Under the pieces are notes generated by a model. The model ran no database searches and was not told the origin of the DNA. It was given only the letters and a program-made list of their open reading frames with translations. Source: Heliocidaris erythrogramma (taxonomy: Eukaryota > Echinodermata > Echinoidea > Camarodonta > Echinometridae). Taken from it: DNA of 64,000 nt. The stretch lies in assembly GCA_025617745.1 (NCBI GenBank), contig CM046853.1:7994873-8058872 (forward strand). The letters run 5' to 3'. Shown piece after piece: positions 54,792 through 64,000 of this stretch. Position 1 is the first letter of the stretch. Each line of letters opens with the position of its first letter. The translations under genes were made by a program, and so were the position numbers.

Positions 54792-55521
54792 TGCCTAGGT
54801 CAGACGGACAGATACGCGCGATACGCATGTCTGCGGATGTGCATCCGTAAAAAATCCGTAGAAATCCGCAGCAATCCGTATCATGCGTATCATCCGTAAG
54901 TGCATCCGTAAAAATCCGTGGGAGTGCGCAGGAATCGAGGTCTTCCGCGAAAAAGTTTTGAAAATCTCAAAATTATTTTAAATTTCCCGCGCAAGGTCTT
55001 TTGCGCAGAATTTAGGTAGAATTTGCGTATTGTTCCGTATCATGCGTATTGATCCGTATCTTTGCGTATTTTTGCGTAAAACGTCCGTATCCATCCGTAA
55101 CCTAATCCGCAGGATCCGCAGACATACGCAGATCCGCAGCGTGAATTTTGAAAATCTCAAAATTCTGAAAATTTTCATTTTGAAAATCTCAAAATTCTGC
55201 TGCGGATGAAATATACGTAAGCATCCGCAAAATATACGTTATCCATACATAAACTACGTAACTCATACGTATCGTCCGTAAGTCATCCGTAAGTCGTCCG
55301 TGACATGTGTCAGCGGGTTGGCAGCGGATGGGCTCATCAACAGGTTTTACCCGTAACATCCGTAATTCATACGTAACATCCGTAACTAATCCGTATCGTC
55401 CGCAGAATATAGGTAACTTTTGCTCAAATTTGCGTTATTTGGGGGTAAAAATTACGCATTTTCATTATCCAAATATACGCAGGCATCCGCAGGTCCGTAA
55501 CATGGCCGTGTGACTATTGCA
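54792..55521. mobile_element. 730-bp PIF/Harbinger-like insertion with TAA duplication, interior of CATCCGTAA micro-repeats
   Basis: The satellite word CAGTAAGACCC is split so that TAA appears at both ends (54789-54791 and 55522-55524). A 3-bp TAA duplication is the mark of PIF/Harbinger elements. The ends (TGCCTAGGTCAGACGG and, reversed, TGCAATAGTCACACGG) are imperfect inverted repeats. The interior is almost wholly made of ATCCGTAA, ATCCGCAG, CATACGTAA and TGCGTATT-type words, with no transposase. Empty sites in the same array lie at about 48189 and 50546. Confidence 0.85.
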
Positions 55522-58425
55522 TAAGACCCAGACAAAAAATTTCGGCATGTGACTTATATGAGAGTAAAGAGCAACTATTTAGCTTCCATCTCATATAGGT
55601 CATTATTTAGTTAAAATGTCATACGATAGTTTTAAAAGGCTTTAAAGTTAAAAACGAATTCTGGACATTTCCGCTATATTGTGCGGATAAGACCTCCCGT
55701 ATGCCAGTTACAGCCTTGGATTCAATTTAAAACAGTAAGACCCAGACAAAAAGTTTCGGCAGGTGACCTACATGAGAGTAAAGAGCAACTATTCAGCTTT
55801 TATCTCATAGAAGTCATTATTTAGTTAAAATGTCATACGATAGTTTAAAAAGCATTAAAAGATAAAAACGCATTTCGTCCATTTCCGTGTGTACTGTGCG
55901 GATAAGACGGCACGTATGCCGGTTACAGCCTTGGATTCAATTTAAAACAGTAAGACCCAGACAAAAAGTTTCAGCATGTGACCTATATGAGATTAAAGAT
56001 CAACTATTCAGCTTTAATATCATGTAGGTCATTATTTAGTTAAAATGTCATACAATAGTTTTAAAAGCCCTGAAAGTTAAAAACGAATTCTGGACATTTC
56101 CGCTATATTATGCGGATAAACCTCCGGTATGACGTTTCTAGCCCTATATTTCAATTTAAAACAGTAAGACCCAGACAAAAAGTTTCGGCATGTGACCTAT
56201 ATGACAGTAAAGAGCAACTATTCAGCTTTGATCTCATATAGGTCATTATTTAGTTAAAATGTCATACGATAGTTTTAAAAGGCTTTAAAGTTAAAAACGA
56301 ATTCTGGACATTTCCGCTCTATTGTGCGGATAAGACCTCCGGTATGAGGTTTCGAGCCCTAATTTCAATTTAAAACAGTAAGACCCAGACAAAAAGTTTC
56401 GGCATGTGACCTATATGAGATTAAAGATCAACTATTCAGCTTTAATATCATGTAGGTCATTATTTAGTTAAAATGTCATACAATAGTTTTAAAAGCCCTG
56501 AAAGTTAAAAACGAATTCTGTACATTTCCGCTATATTATGCGGATAAACCTCCGGTATGACGTTTCTAGCCCTAATTTCAATTTAAAACAGTAAGACCCA
56601 GACAAAAAGTTTCGGCATGTGACCTATATGAGAGTAAAGAGCAACTATTCAGCTTTGATCTCATATAGGTCATTATTTAGTTAAAATGTCATACGATAGT
56701 TTTAAAAGGCTTTAAAGTTAAAAACGAATTCTGGACATTTCCGCTCTATTGTGCGGATAAGACCTCCGGTATGACGTTTTCAGCCCTAACTTCACTTTAA
56801 AACAGTAAGACCCAGACAAAAAGTTTCGGCATGTGACGTATATGAGATTAAAGATCAACTATTCAGCTTTGATCTCATGTAGGTCATTATTTAGTTAAAA
56901 TGTCATACGATAGTTTTAAAAGCCCTGAAAGTTAAAAACGAATTCTGTACATTTCCGCTATATTATGCGGATAAGACCTCCGGTATGACGTTTCGAGCCC
57001 TAATTTCAATTTAAAACAGTAAGACCCAGACAAAATGTTTCGGCATGTGACCTATATGAGATTAAAGATCAACTATTCAGCTTTAATATCATGTAGGTCA
57101 TTATTTAGTTAAAATGTCATACAATAGTTTTAAAAGCCCTGAAAGTTAAAAACGAATTCTGTACATTTCCGCTATATTATGCGGATAAACCTCCGGTATG
57201 ACGTTTCTAGCCCTAATTTCAATTTAAAACAGTAAGACCCAGACAAAAAGTTTCGGCATGTGACCTATATGAGAGTAAAGAGCAACTATTCAGCTTTGAT
57301 CTCATATAGGTCATTATTTAGTTAAAATGTCATACGATAGTTTTAAAAGGCTTTAAAGTTAAAAACTAATTCTGGACATTTCCGCTCTATTGTGCGGATA
57401 AGACCTCCGGTATGAGGTTTCGAGCCCTAATTTCAATTTAAAACAGTAAGACCCAGACAAAAAGTTTCGGCATGTGACGTATATGAGATTAAAGATCAAC
57501 TATTCAGCTTTGATCTCATATAGGTCATTATTTAGTTAAAATGTCATACGATAGTTTTAAAAGCCCTGAAAGTTAAAAACGAATTCTGTACATTTCTGCT
57601 ATATTATGCGGATAAGACCTCCGGTATGACGTTTCGAGCCATATTTTCATCTTAAAACAGTAAGACCCAGACAAAAAGTTTCGGCATGTGACCTATATGA
57701 GAGTAAAGAGCAACTATTCAGCTTTGATCTCATATAGGTCATTATTTAGTTAAAATGTCATACGATAGTTTTAAAAGGCTTTAAAGTTAAAAACGAATTC
57801 TGGACATTTCCGCTCTATTGTGCGGATAAGACCTCCGGTATGACGTTTTGAGCCATATTTTCATCTTAAAACAGTAAGACCCAGACAAAAAGTTTCGGCA
57901 TGTGACCTATATGAGAGTAAAGAGCAACTATTCAGCTTTGATCTCATGTAGGTCATTATTTAGTTAAAATGTCATACGATAGTTTTAAAAGGCTTTAAAG
58001 TTAAAAACGAATTCTGTACATTTCCGCTATAATGTGCGGATAAGACCTCCGGTATGACGTTTCGAGCCCTAATTTCAATTTAAAACAGTAAGACCCAGAC
58101 AAAAAGTTTCGGCATGTGACCTATATGAGATTAAAAATCAACTATTCAGCTTTGATCTCATGTAGGTCATTATTTAGTTAAAATGTCATACGATAGTTTT
58201 AAAAGCCCTGAAAGTTAAAAACGAATTCTGTACATTTCCGCTATATTATGCGGATAAGACCTCCGGTATGACGTTTCGAGCCCTAATTTCAATTTAAAAC
58301 AGTAAGACCCAGACAAAAAGTTTCGGCATGTGACCTATATGAGAGTAAAGAGCAACTATCCAGCTTTCATCTCATATAAGTCATTGTTTAGTTAAAATGT
58401 TATACGATAGTTTTAAAAGCATTCC
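55522..58425 (-). repeat. Satellite array, right arm part 3
   Basis: The array resumes with AAGACCCAGAC and runs to AGTTTTAAAAGC at about 58421, where unique sequence starts. The order of monomer variants partly repeats that of part 1. Confidence 0.96.
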
Positions 58426-58499
58426 AATCTAGTCTTTCATTCCCATTGACGTTATCGCCAACCGAGATCCGCAAAATTTTCTTTTTCCTTTTTGATTTG

Positions 58500-58615
58500 A
58501 GATTTTGACGACACTATAAACTCTTTTATTGGTCCGCTGGCTTCCCTTATTGGTCGCTGGCTTATTGGTCGCCAGTTTCAAGGAGCGTTCAATATTGGAC
58601 CGACGATTTAGTTTT
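58500..58615 (-). promoter_or_regulatory. Cluster of inverted CCAAT boxes mirroring the IMP4 side
   Basis: Read on the minus strand, GCGACCAATAAG occurs twice and GCGGACCAATAAAAG once within 80 bp, next to GTCCAATATTGAACG. The IMP4 side at 36655-36715 has GTTCAATATTATTGG and two GCGACCAATAAG boxes in the plus direction. Each cluster lies 100-300 bp outside a satellite arm and points towards it. Activity is not known. Confidence 0.5.
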
Positions 58616-59045
58616 ATGTCTGATTTTCTGAGTCAAAACAGGATAGTGCAGCAAATAAGATGGTAACTTTTAAGCATTGATTTTCGAATATCAATCTGAA
58701 TTACTGATACGTATTTTTAGTACTGATGATGATCATTGATAATTGTATAATTGATAGATTAATGATATTCAATTCAATTGATAATGTCGATGCCAGTTAA
58801 TGTTCATTACATTACAGTCCCATGAGTAGTAAAATGTGTTGGTCAAATGTGAAAATAGTATTATAGTTATACTTATGAGATCATGCTTATACTTTTTATA
58901 GACACTCATAGCTACATTCCTATACTTCGTGTGTAGAATGTAGGCAGTCATACACCTCAACTTTTTAAAACACCACTGCACAAAAGTCACCAACATTCAC
59001 TCAAAATCGGCATTTAATTTACAAAAACCGACCCCAAAATATTCA
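58616..59045. other. AT-rich spacer, nothing identified
   Basis: No exon, repeat family or RNA gene is supported here. Confidence 0.4.
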
Positions 59046-59220
59046 AGAAATACAATAAATTCAACTCACCGATGTTGGAAAAGATATTTCCAAAAATGAA
59101 ATCTGTAAAGTGTAATTTACTGTTGATTCTCGCGAAACGAGCTATCGGAGTCATTGTGTACATTTCTTGGTCGCCGCGGCGCTGACATCTCCCCAAACGA
59201 GTTTTGTCCTTAAAAATTCG
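59046..59220 (-). repeat. Direct repeat copy 1, exon-like on the minus strand
   Basis: The stretch from CCGATGTTGGAAAAGATA to CCCCAAACGAGTTTTGTCC recurs at 60405-60543 with few changes. On the minus strand it holds an ATG (ATGTACACAATGACTCC) opening MYTMTPIARFARINSKLHF and ends at CCAACATCG|GTGAGT, a consensus donor. Immediately upstream on the minus strand a 123-aa frame (59522-59151) continues with LVWGDVSA. It could be a duplicated first exon or part of an element. No family is recognised. Confidence 0.5.
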
Positions 59221-60404
59221 GTCCCTATCGGTATCATGCCTATGGCGTACACGGAAAAGTCCCGATTTTCCGTGTGCGTGATCGTAAAGATCAATGTGCG
59301 CTTGCGATCCCGAGTTTCTTCGTGGACAAAAATTTTATTGGCCGATTTAAGTCTAAGACATCGGCAGTATGTAAACAACACGCGATCGCGAAACAAATCG
59401 GCGGGGATTTCTCTGGTTTTGGACAAAATTTTGACTTTGGATTTTGCTGAAAATATCAAAAGTTCTTCGTAACGGCCATTTGAGGTAGGAGTGAGATTTT
59501 TAAGGGCTGAATTTGAAAGCAAGTATTTAAAATATTTATCTTATTTTTCCCCCCATACCTTTAGTACATGCGACAGAAAATACCAACTATTTTTGCATGT
59601 ATATCTCGTAGTGGTCAATATGACCACTATTCGTGGTGTTGCTTATAGAGTAGTCTAATAAGCGCTTTTTAGTCTACTACTCTATATACTATTTTCGGAA
59701 GGAGTTCCTTTTGCGACAGCCACCTAAAATTGCTCAAATCCAACTAGGCTATAGATCTAGCTAACTCCAGGGTAGCCACTGCCACAAAAAAATAAAAACA
59801 GCACTCACAGTCACAAATCATGCCTTAAAATAATGCTTAATATTCCAATTATCACATAGATGGCTCAAAACTTACCTGAAAATCTCATAAATAGTGAAAA
59901 ATGAGGGCTAAATAGTCCATATCATGTGCTGAAAAATACGTTGACATATTCTTCGTTGCTATGTTAGGCATGTACTATCGATAGTCAAAACCCAAAATCG
60001 AAGGGCTGACTGCATGACAAGCCAATTTCTATGCCTCTCACATATAGGCGATTCACTGCGGCACGGTTATTCAATGACGCATCGATAGATAACGAACTCA
60101 ACTACCATAAAATACAAAGATTCTGACACATTTCACTAAATCAACCACTCAAACTATACAAGAACAATCCTGGGTTTGGTGGGATGCAAAGGGCATCCCG
60201 GGTCGATGAACACACAGGCATGCAGAATACGTCATTGATAAACATAGGGGGACCAATCACAAAGAAAAAATCTCAGATTCATTCGCTTGTCATTCGCTTA
60301 ACACAGGCGGTATCGGAAGTGTGTGCATGCATAGCGGGCCGAATCACGCATTGACTATCTGTGCACTTGCGCGATAGCGCCATCTAGCGCCCGTTGTTGT
60401 GCCT
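59221..60404. other. Spacer with AT-rich and CCAAT-containing sequence, no gene established
   Basis: It includes the left member of an inverted pair, TTCCTTTTGCGACAGCCACC at 59708-59727, whose partner lies at 61649-61668. A 123-aa minus-strand frame (59151-59522) and an overlapping 101-aa plus-strand frame are open, but neither shows recognisable motifs. Confidence 0.4.
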
Positions 60405-60545
60405 ACCGATGTTGGAAAAGATATTTCCAAAAATGAAATCCGTAATTTACTATTGATTCTCGCGAAACGAGCTATCGGAGTCATTGTGTACATTTCTTGT
60501 TCGCCGCGGGCGCTGACATCTCCCCAAACGAGTTTTGTCCTTGGA
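60405..60545 (-). repeat. Direct repeat copy 2
   Basis: It matches 59046-59220 but lacks about ten bases near AATCCGTAATTTAC, which shifts the minus-strand frame. It ends directly at the palindrome that starts at 60551. Confidence 0.75.
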
Positions 60546-60550
60546 GCTAA

Positions 60551-61055
60551 GGTACAAATAACCAAAGTCGACCTCACCCATTAGTATGGCTAGTCGCATC
60601 GCTTAATTTCGGCAGGTAAGATAGAAATTTGTACTTACATTTCAAGAGAATTACTGTAACTATCTAAGAGGCTCTTTGATTTTATGATTTAACGATTATT
60701 TCGATGAAAAAAAAATGGAATTTCCTCGCCGAGCCGATCTTTCCCCGTACTGTACCGTCGATTCAAATGACTCGATCGCACTGTGTGATCGAGTCAGCGA
60801 CGGTATACGGTACACATTACGCACCGTGCGATCGAGTCATTTGAATCGACAGTACAGTACAGGGAAAGATCGGCTCGGCGAGGAAATTCCATTTTTTTTC
60901 ATCGAAATATTAGGTAAATCGTAAAATCAAAGAGCCTCCTAGATAGTTACAGTAATTCTCTTGAAATGTAAGTACAAATTTCTATCTTACCTGCCGAAAT
61001 TAAGCGATGCGACTAGCCATACTAATGGGCGAGGTCGACTTTGGTTATTTGTACC
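60551..61055. mobile_element. 505-bp near-perfect palindrome
   Basis: GGTACAAATAACCAAAGTCG at 60551 and its reverse complement ending at 61055 bound two arms of about 230 bp. They pair with only a few mismatches (for example CACCCATT against AATGGGCG). The centre carries a nested hairpin, GACTCGATCGCACTG and TGTGATCGAGTC. The 60 and 69 aa ORFs are by-products. A foldback MITE is the likely nature. Confidence 0.9.
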
Positions 61056-61189
61056 TGGAGTTAGGCTATAGCGACCATTCTAAAAGAGGGCGATATTTTT
61101 GATGGGGGTTGAATAAAAAAATGGGGCATGGAAATTTTTTTGGGGTATTCTATTTCTCTGTCTCCTCAGCCTTTTCCACAGTATATCTA

Positions 61190-61405
61190 GCGTCTTTTGG
61201 CAAGACATTAATCCACATTTGCCACTCTCCACCCAGGTGTAGTAAATGGGTACCTGGCAGGATTTATTCCTTGAAATGCACTGTGCGCTGATTACGGCTG
61301 CCGGAGCTAAAGCCAGGGTAATAATATCCAAAACCTTTTGGAAGCGCATAGGGACGTTATATTATAATGTGATATGCGTTATACAAGAACAGTGGTATTA
61401 TTATT
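61190..61405 (-). repeat. Dispersed SINE-like repeat, family C, copy 2
   Basis: Reverse complement of the unit at 22150-22345: ACATTTGCCACTCTCC, AGGTGTAGTAAATGGGTACC, GCTAAAGCCAGGGTAATA and a terminal TTATTATTATTAT run in the mirrored order. Confidence 0.75.
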
Positions 61406-61461
61406 ATTATCTGTAATTCTGTAGAGAGAAAACATTGGTTAGTAACAAATGAAACAAACAA

Positions 61462-61545
61462 CAAATGACAAAGCTGGGTATCGAACCTGGGTCCTCGATA
61501 TTGCCAGTCCTCCGACTTAACGATGTACCTGCAAGAACGAGTTGA
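61462..61545 (-). repeat. tRNA-derived SINE-like sequence on the minus strand
   Basis: Read on the minus strand, CAGGTTCGATACCCAGC is a good B box with a short T-stem, and ATCGTTAAGTCGG about 40 bases earlier is a degenerate A-box region. The rest does not fold as a tRNA. Confidence 0.4.
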
Positions 61546-61740
61546 CGTCGATGGTGTTCAAAACATATATATACGTAGATTAGACTATATCGTGTTGGTC
61601 GCTAGATGGCGTTGCCATTCTATCCAAAGGTATAAAGCAATTTTGGGTGGCTGTCGCAAAAGGAACTCTTCCCCCTATTTTCAAATAGCATGGTTAGTGA
61701 GTTACCACTTTGAAGGAACGAAGATGACCATATTCACCCA

Positions 61741-61828
61741 GTCACATGCGGCAAAAAGAAGAGAAGAAGAACAGAAGGAGAAGAAGAAGAAGAAAAAGGA
61801 GCGAGAGGAAGAGGAGGAAAAGAAATAG
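61741..61828 (+). repeat. Purine-rich GAA/GAG tract
   Basis: AGAAGAAGAACAGAAGGAGA and further GAA/GAG units give a Glu/Lys-only ORF tail. Similar tracts follow at 62495-62680. Confidence 0.7.
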
Positions 61829-61829
61829 T

Positions 61830-62713
61830 TATGTAGGACTTTACTGTGTATACAGCTGCCCATTCACTAGCGTTGCGAACCGCGACTACAAAAATGTGAC
61901 TAGCCTACATGCTTTTCGCTGAAATTGCATATATTTTTCATCTAAAAATTAAACTAAATAAAACTTCAACTATTGATTGATTGCATTCATTAAGTTAAAT
62001 TTAGTTAACCAACTTACAACTTACCAAAAACGATGATTTATTGCGTCATCTGCCCACAGTCGATGGCAGAATGTAATCGCGCTGCACTTTTTGAAAGGTC
62101 ACAACCGTGCGTAACTATACACAGCGCTGTCGCAAAGTGGTACCGCGACGGACATGTTTTGGCAGTCAAAAGTAAAGTTGAAATTTTATACCCTGTGGAC
62201 ATTGCCTGATGGCTTGCTGGGGATGGAACTTCAACAAATCCATCCAAGCAATCGATTTCGTGTGAGTATAACGTAAAATTGGAAGTTTAACATACATTTT
62301 AAATTAATTTTGTACATTGTTTTTAGCAACATTGAGGGGTGTCGTAATGAAAGTCAATGTGTCCTTATCAGACGCCGTGCAAAGCACGGCATCTGGTCGG
62401 GCTAGTAGGACTAGGTCTAGGAGGAACACGAGGAAAGGAAGAAGTGGAAATCTACAAGTATTTATAATCAGTGCTTTGATTTTCAAAACTAGAATGAAGA
62501 AGGAAAGGAAGGAGCAGACTGAAGAAGATCATGAAATTGAAGATAGAGGAAGAGAAGAAGGAGAAGAAAAAGGAAGGAGGAAAGAGTCAATCTCTGTATT
62601 GGTATTAGTGCTTTGATCTGCAAAATAGGAAGGAGAAGAAAAAGAAAAATATATAGTAGGAGAGAAAAGAAAAAGGGGGTTAAAGGGGAGGTCCACCCTG
62701 ACAATAAGTTTAG
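61830..62713. other. Spacer, short ORFs without family character
   Basis: An ATG frame at 62034-62210 (58 codons, MIYCVICPQSMAEC...) and a nearby donor-like CGT|GTGAGT at about 62260 could suggest a small exon. No conserved domain is apparent and the reading is weak. A hairpin GCCGTGCAAAGCACGGC occurs at about 62374. Confidence 0.3.
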
Positions 62714-62905
62714 TAAGCAAATAATTACTGTTGGTGAAGGTGATGGGACAAACTCACTTCCGAGGCGATCTGGATGTAGCTATCTTTCTGAAGAATAAAT
62801 TCACAAAAGATGTTAAAACCACATAAACCGTACCCCTGCCTGGGTGCGCACAATTGTTTTATTATTTTAAGCGCGCAATTGGGCAGTGCGCGCTTATTTT
62901 AGTTT
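62714..62905. repeat. Dispersed repeat, family B, copy 2 (internally deleted)
   Basis: AAGCAAATAATTACTGTTGG, TGATGGGACAAACT and TTCCGAGGCGATCTGG, then AAACCGTACCCCTGCCTGG and GCGCACAATTGTTTTA, match 17777-18146 in order, with the hairpin right arm missing. Confidence 0.75.
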
Positions 62906-63939
62906 ATATATAGTTTGATTGATTTAATACAGCTTTAAATTCATTCTCTTTTCCTTTATTGGTCTGTCTCTTCTGGGTTTTTTTTTTTTGGGGGGGGGGT
63001 AGCCTTTAAAGAAGGTATTCAAAGAAAATCACAAATATGGCAATTAATGTATCACTAGAAACTGGGAAGCTTACAGATGGCAATCGTATAAGTTTTATGT
63101 CAACTGCGTATCTGATGATTATAAAAACAACACAAATAAAAGCTCTTCTCAGCATCTGGAATATCTGAGGATTTGCCAGAAATATAGCGATGTTTTGATG
63201 TCGTCACACTCGGGATCGATCCTGCTTAAGGAGACGACGTCCTATAATGAATGAACGTAATTGCAATGCAATTATTTATCAAATTATAAAGAGTTTGGTG
63301 TATTTAAACATGACCTTATTTCACACCATTATAAAGGGAAAGTGAAACTGATTCTGATAGCTAAAACCGTTTGATTGTAAATACACAGGAGAAGGGTCAG
63401 TGATCAATGAAATAAACCCCACTTTCAAATTGAAAAGCCCTCCGAATAATAGCAGGATGGTATTCGTTGCCTCTTGAAACGCCGAACATGCCCCGGTGCA
63501 AGCAGCTGAAAATACAATGGCGTCTTATTTTGTTTACAAGTGACTGATTCCTTTATTTTTTTAACGCTGCATTTTTCATCAAAATAATACCATACACAAA
63601 GTTAAGAGTGAGGCAACAGACTAACATTAAGACTGACGCTAGTGAAGGAAGAGAAATAAGTGAAGAGGAGATGACAAAATAGGCTCTGAAAAATGTGTAA
63701 GATGTTATGGGACATCGTCTGCTTAGACAGGACTGGTCCATGGTGTGTCGTCACATATCTCAGCAGCGTTCGAGGAGCTCTTCAGCTGCTATATCGGGGG
63801 CTGTATTTTACCGTTTTATAATTGATAATAATCATTACTTCAAATGTTTCCAAGCGTTGAATTTGGATAACCTTGTTTAATTTATGCCATCTATGCAATA
63901 ATAAGTATTGAGCCAATATTTAAAATCATTAAAGTTCTA
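62906..63939. other. Intergenic, nothing identified
   Basis: A T-run/G-run pair occurs near 62979-62998. No exon, RNA gene or long repeat is supported. Confidence 0.45.
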
Positions 63940-64000
63940 CTTTAAAGGGAAAGTCCACCCTGATTACAAGCTGGTTTTAAAAGAAGCAGAACATATAAAG
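63940..64000 (-). repeat. Dispersed repeat, family A, fragment cut by the window end
   Basis: GGGAAAGTCCACCCTGATTA and AAAAGAAGCAGAACATATAA match family A read in reverse: in 118-320 the order is TTCTGCTTCTTTTAAAATCA and then AGGGTGGACTCCC. Confidence 0.55.

Noticed and set aside
54978-55178. 66-aa Arg/Ile-rich minus-strand ORF
   Set aside because: It is the ATCCGTAA micro-repeat of the Harbinger-like insert read in frame.
45307-58425. CRISPR-like regular repeats
   Set aside because: Units are about 210 bp, contiguous and without unique spacers. This is eukaryotic satellite DNA.
61523-61828. 101-aa ORF with a Glu/Lys tail
   Set aside because: The tail is a GAA/GAG simple repeat and the front overlaps the minus-strand tRNA-like sequence.
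62034-62210. 58-codon plus-strand frame as a zinc-finger-like exon
   Set aside because: The Cys spacing does not match a known zinc finger and no second exon was found.

Overview
The window reads as nuclear DNA of an animal. It is AT-rich, introns use GT-AG borders, coding is sparse, and most of the sequence is dispersed repeats, foldback elements, microsatellites and satellite DNA. The repeat types (GGCGGAGGCATA-ended elements, GAA-tailed fragments, GGGGGTCGTTTCATCAAA-ended elements, foldback elements with tandem-repeat arms resembling the TU class described from sea urchins) suggest a marine deuterostome, most likely an echinoderm. That placement is inference from recalled repeat types, not a search.

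Two genes can be supported. (1) Plus strand, 12998-14926: an acidic, Glu/Ser/Thr-rich protein with a C-terminal coiled coil that ends in a prenylation-type CaaX box (CMIL). It has two coding exons and a possible 30-nt in-frame cassette between them. I do not recognise the family. (2) Minus strand, 36403 down to 17613: a complete nine-exon IMP4, the Brix-domain protein of the U3 snoRNP / small-subunit processome. All splice phases fit and the product is 290 aa. Its initiator ATG is the only coding codon of exon 1. Its introns hold most of the transposon debris in the middle of the window. A short ORF with a good Kozak context and a consensus splice donor (36760-36861, plus) lies divergently beyond the IMP4 5' end and may be the first exon of another gene.

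Layout: 1-5450, intergenic with a foldback minisatellite at 655-1011. 5464-6548, LINE remnant, tRNA-like sequence and a duplicated CA-rich block. 7662-12824, a composite foldback element whose arms are opposed arrays of a roughly 27-bp repeat, with a perfect 73-bp hairpin and a tRNA-like gene inside. 12998-15231, the CaaX gene. 17242-36403, IMP4 with many terminal-inverted-repeat elements, a LINE reverse-transcriptase fragment and a 230-bp AAT microsatellite in its introns. 36985-58425, a satellite complex. 58426-64000, foldback and dispersed repeats.

The most unusual structure is the satellite complex. A roughly 210-bp satellite runs in one orientation at 36985-40095 and in the opposite orientation at 45307-58425. 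Nested inside are inverted copies of a second repeat (41372-42231 against 44229-44349), and outside both arms lie inverted clusters of GCGACCAATAAG boxes. The order is mirrored around about 43.3 kb, so the locus resembles a very large palindromic or foldback unit. The right arm has a 2,357-bp higher-order repeat. Two clean insertions interrupt it: a 730-bp Harbinger-type element with a TAA target duplication, and a 379-bp element with a CAA tail and a 10-bp duplication. Both have uninterrupted empty sites elsewhere in the same array.
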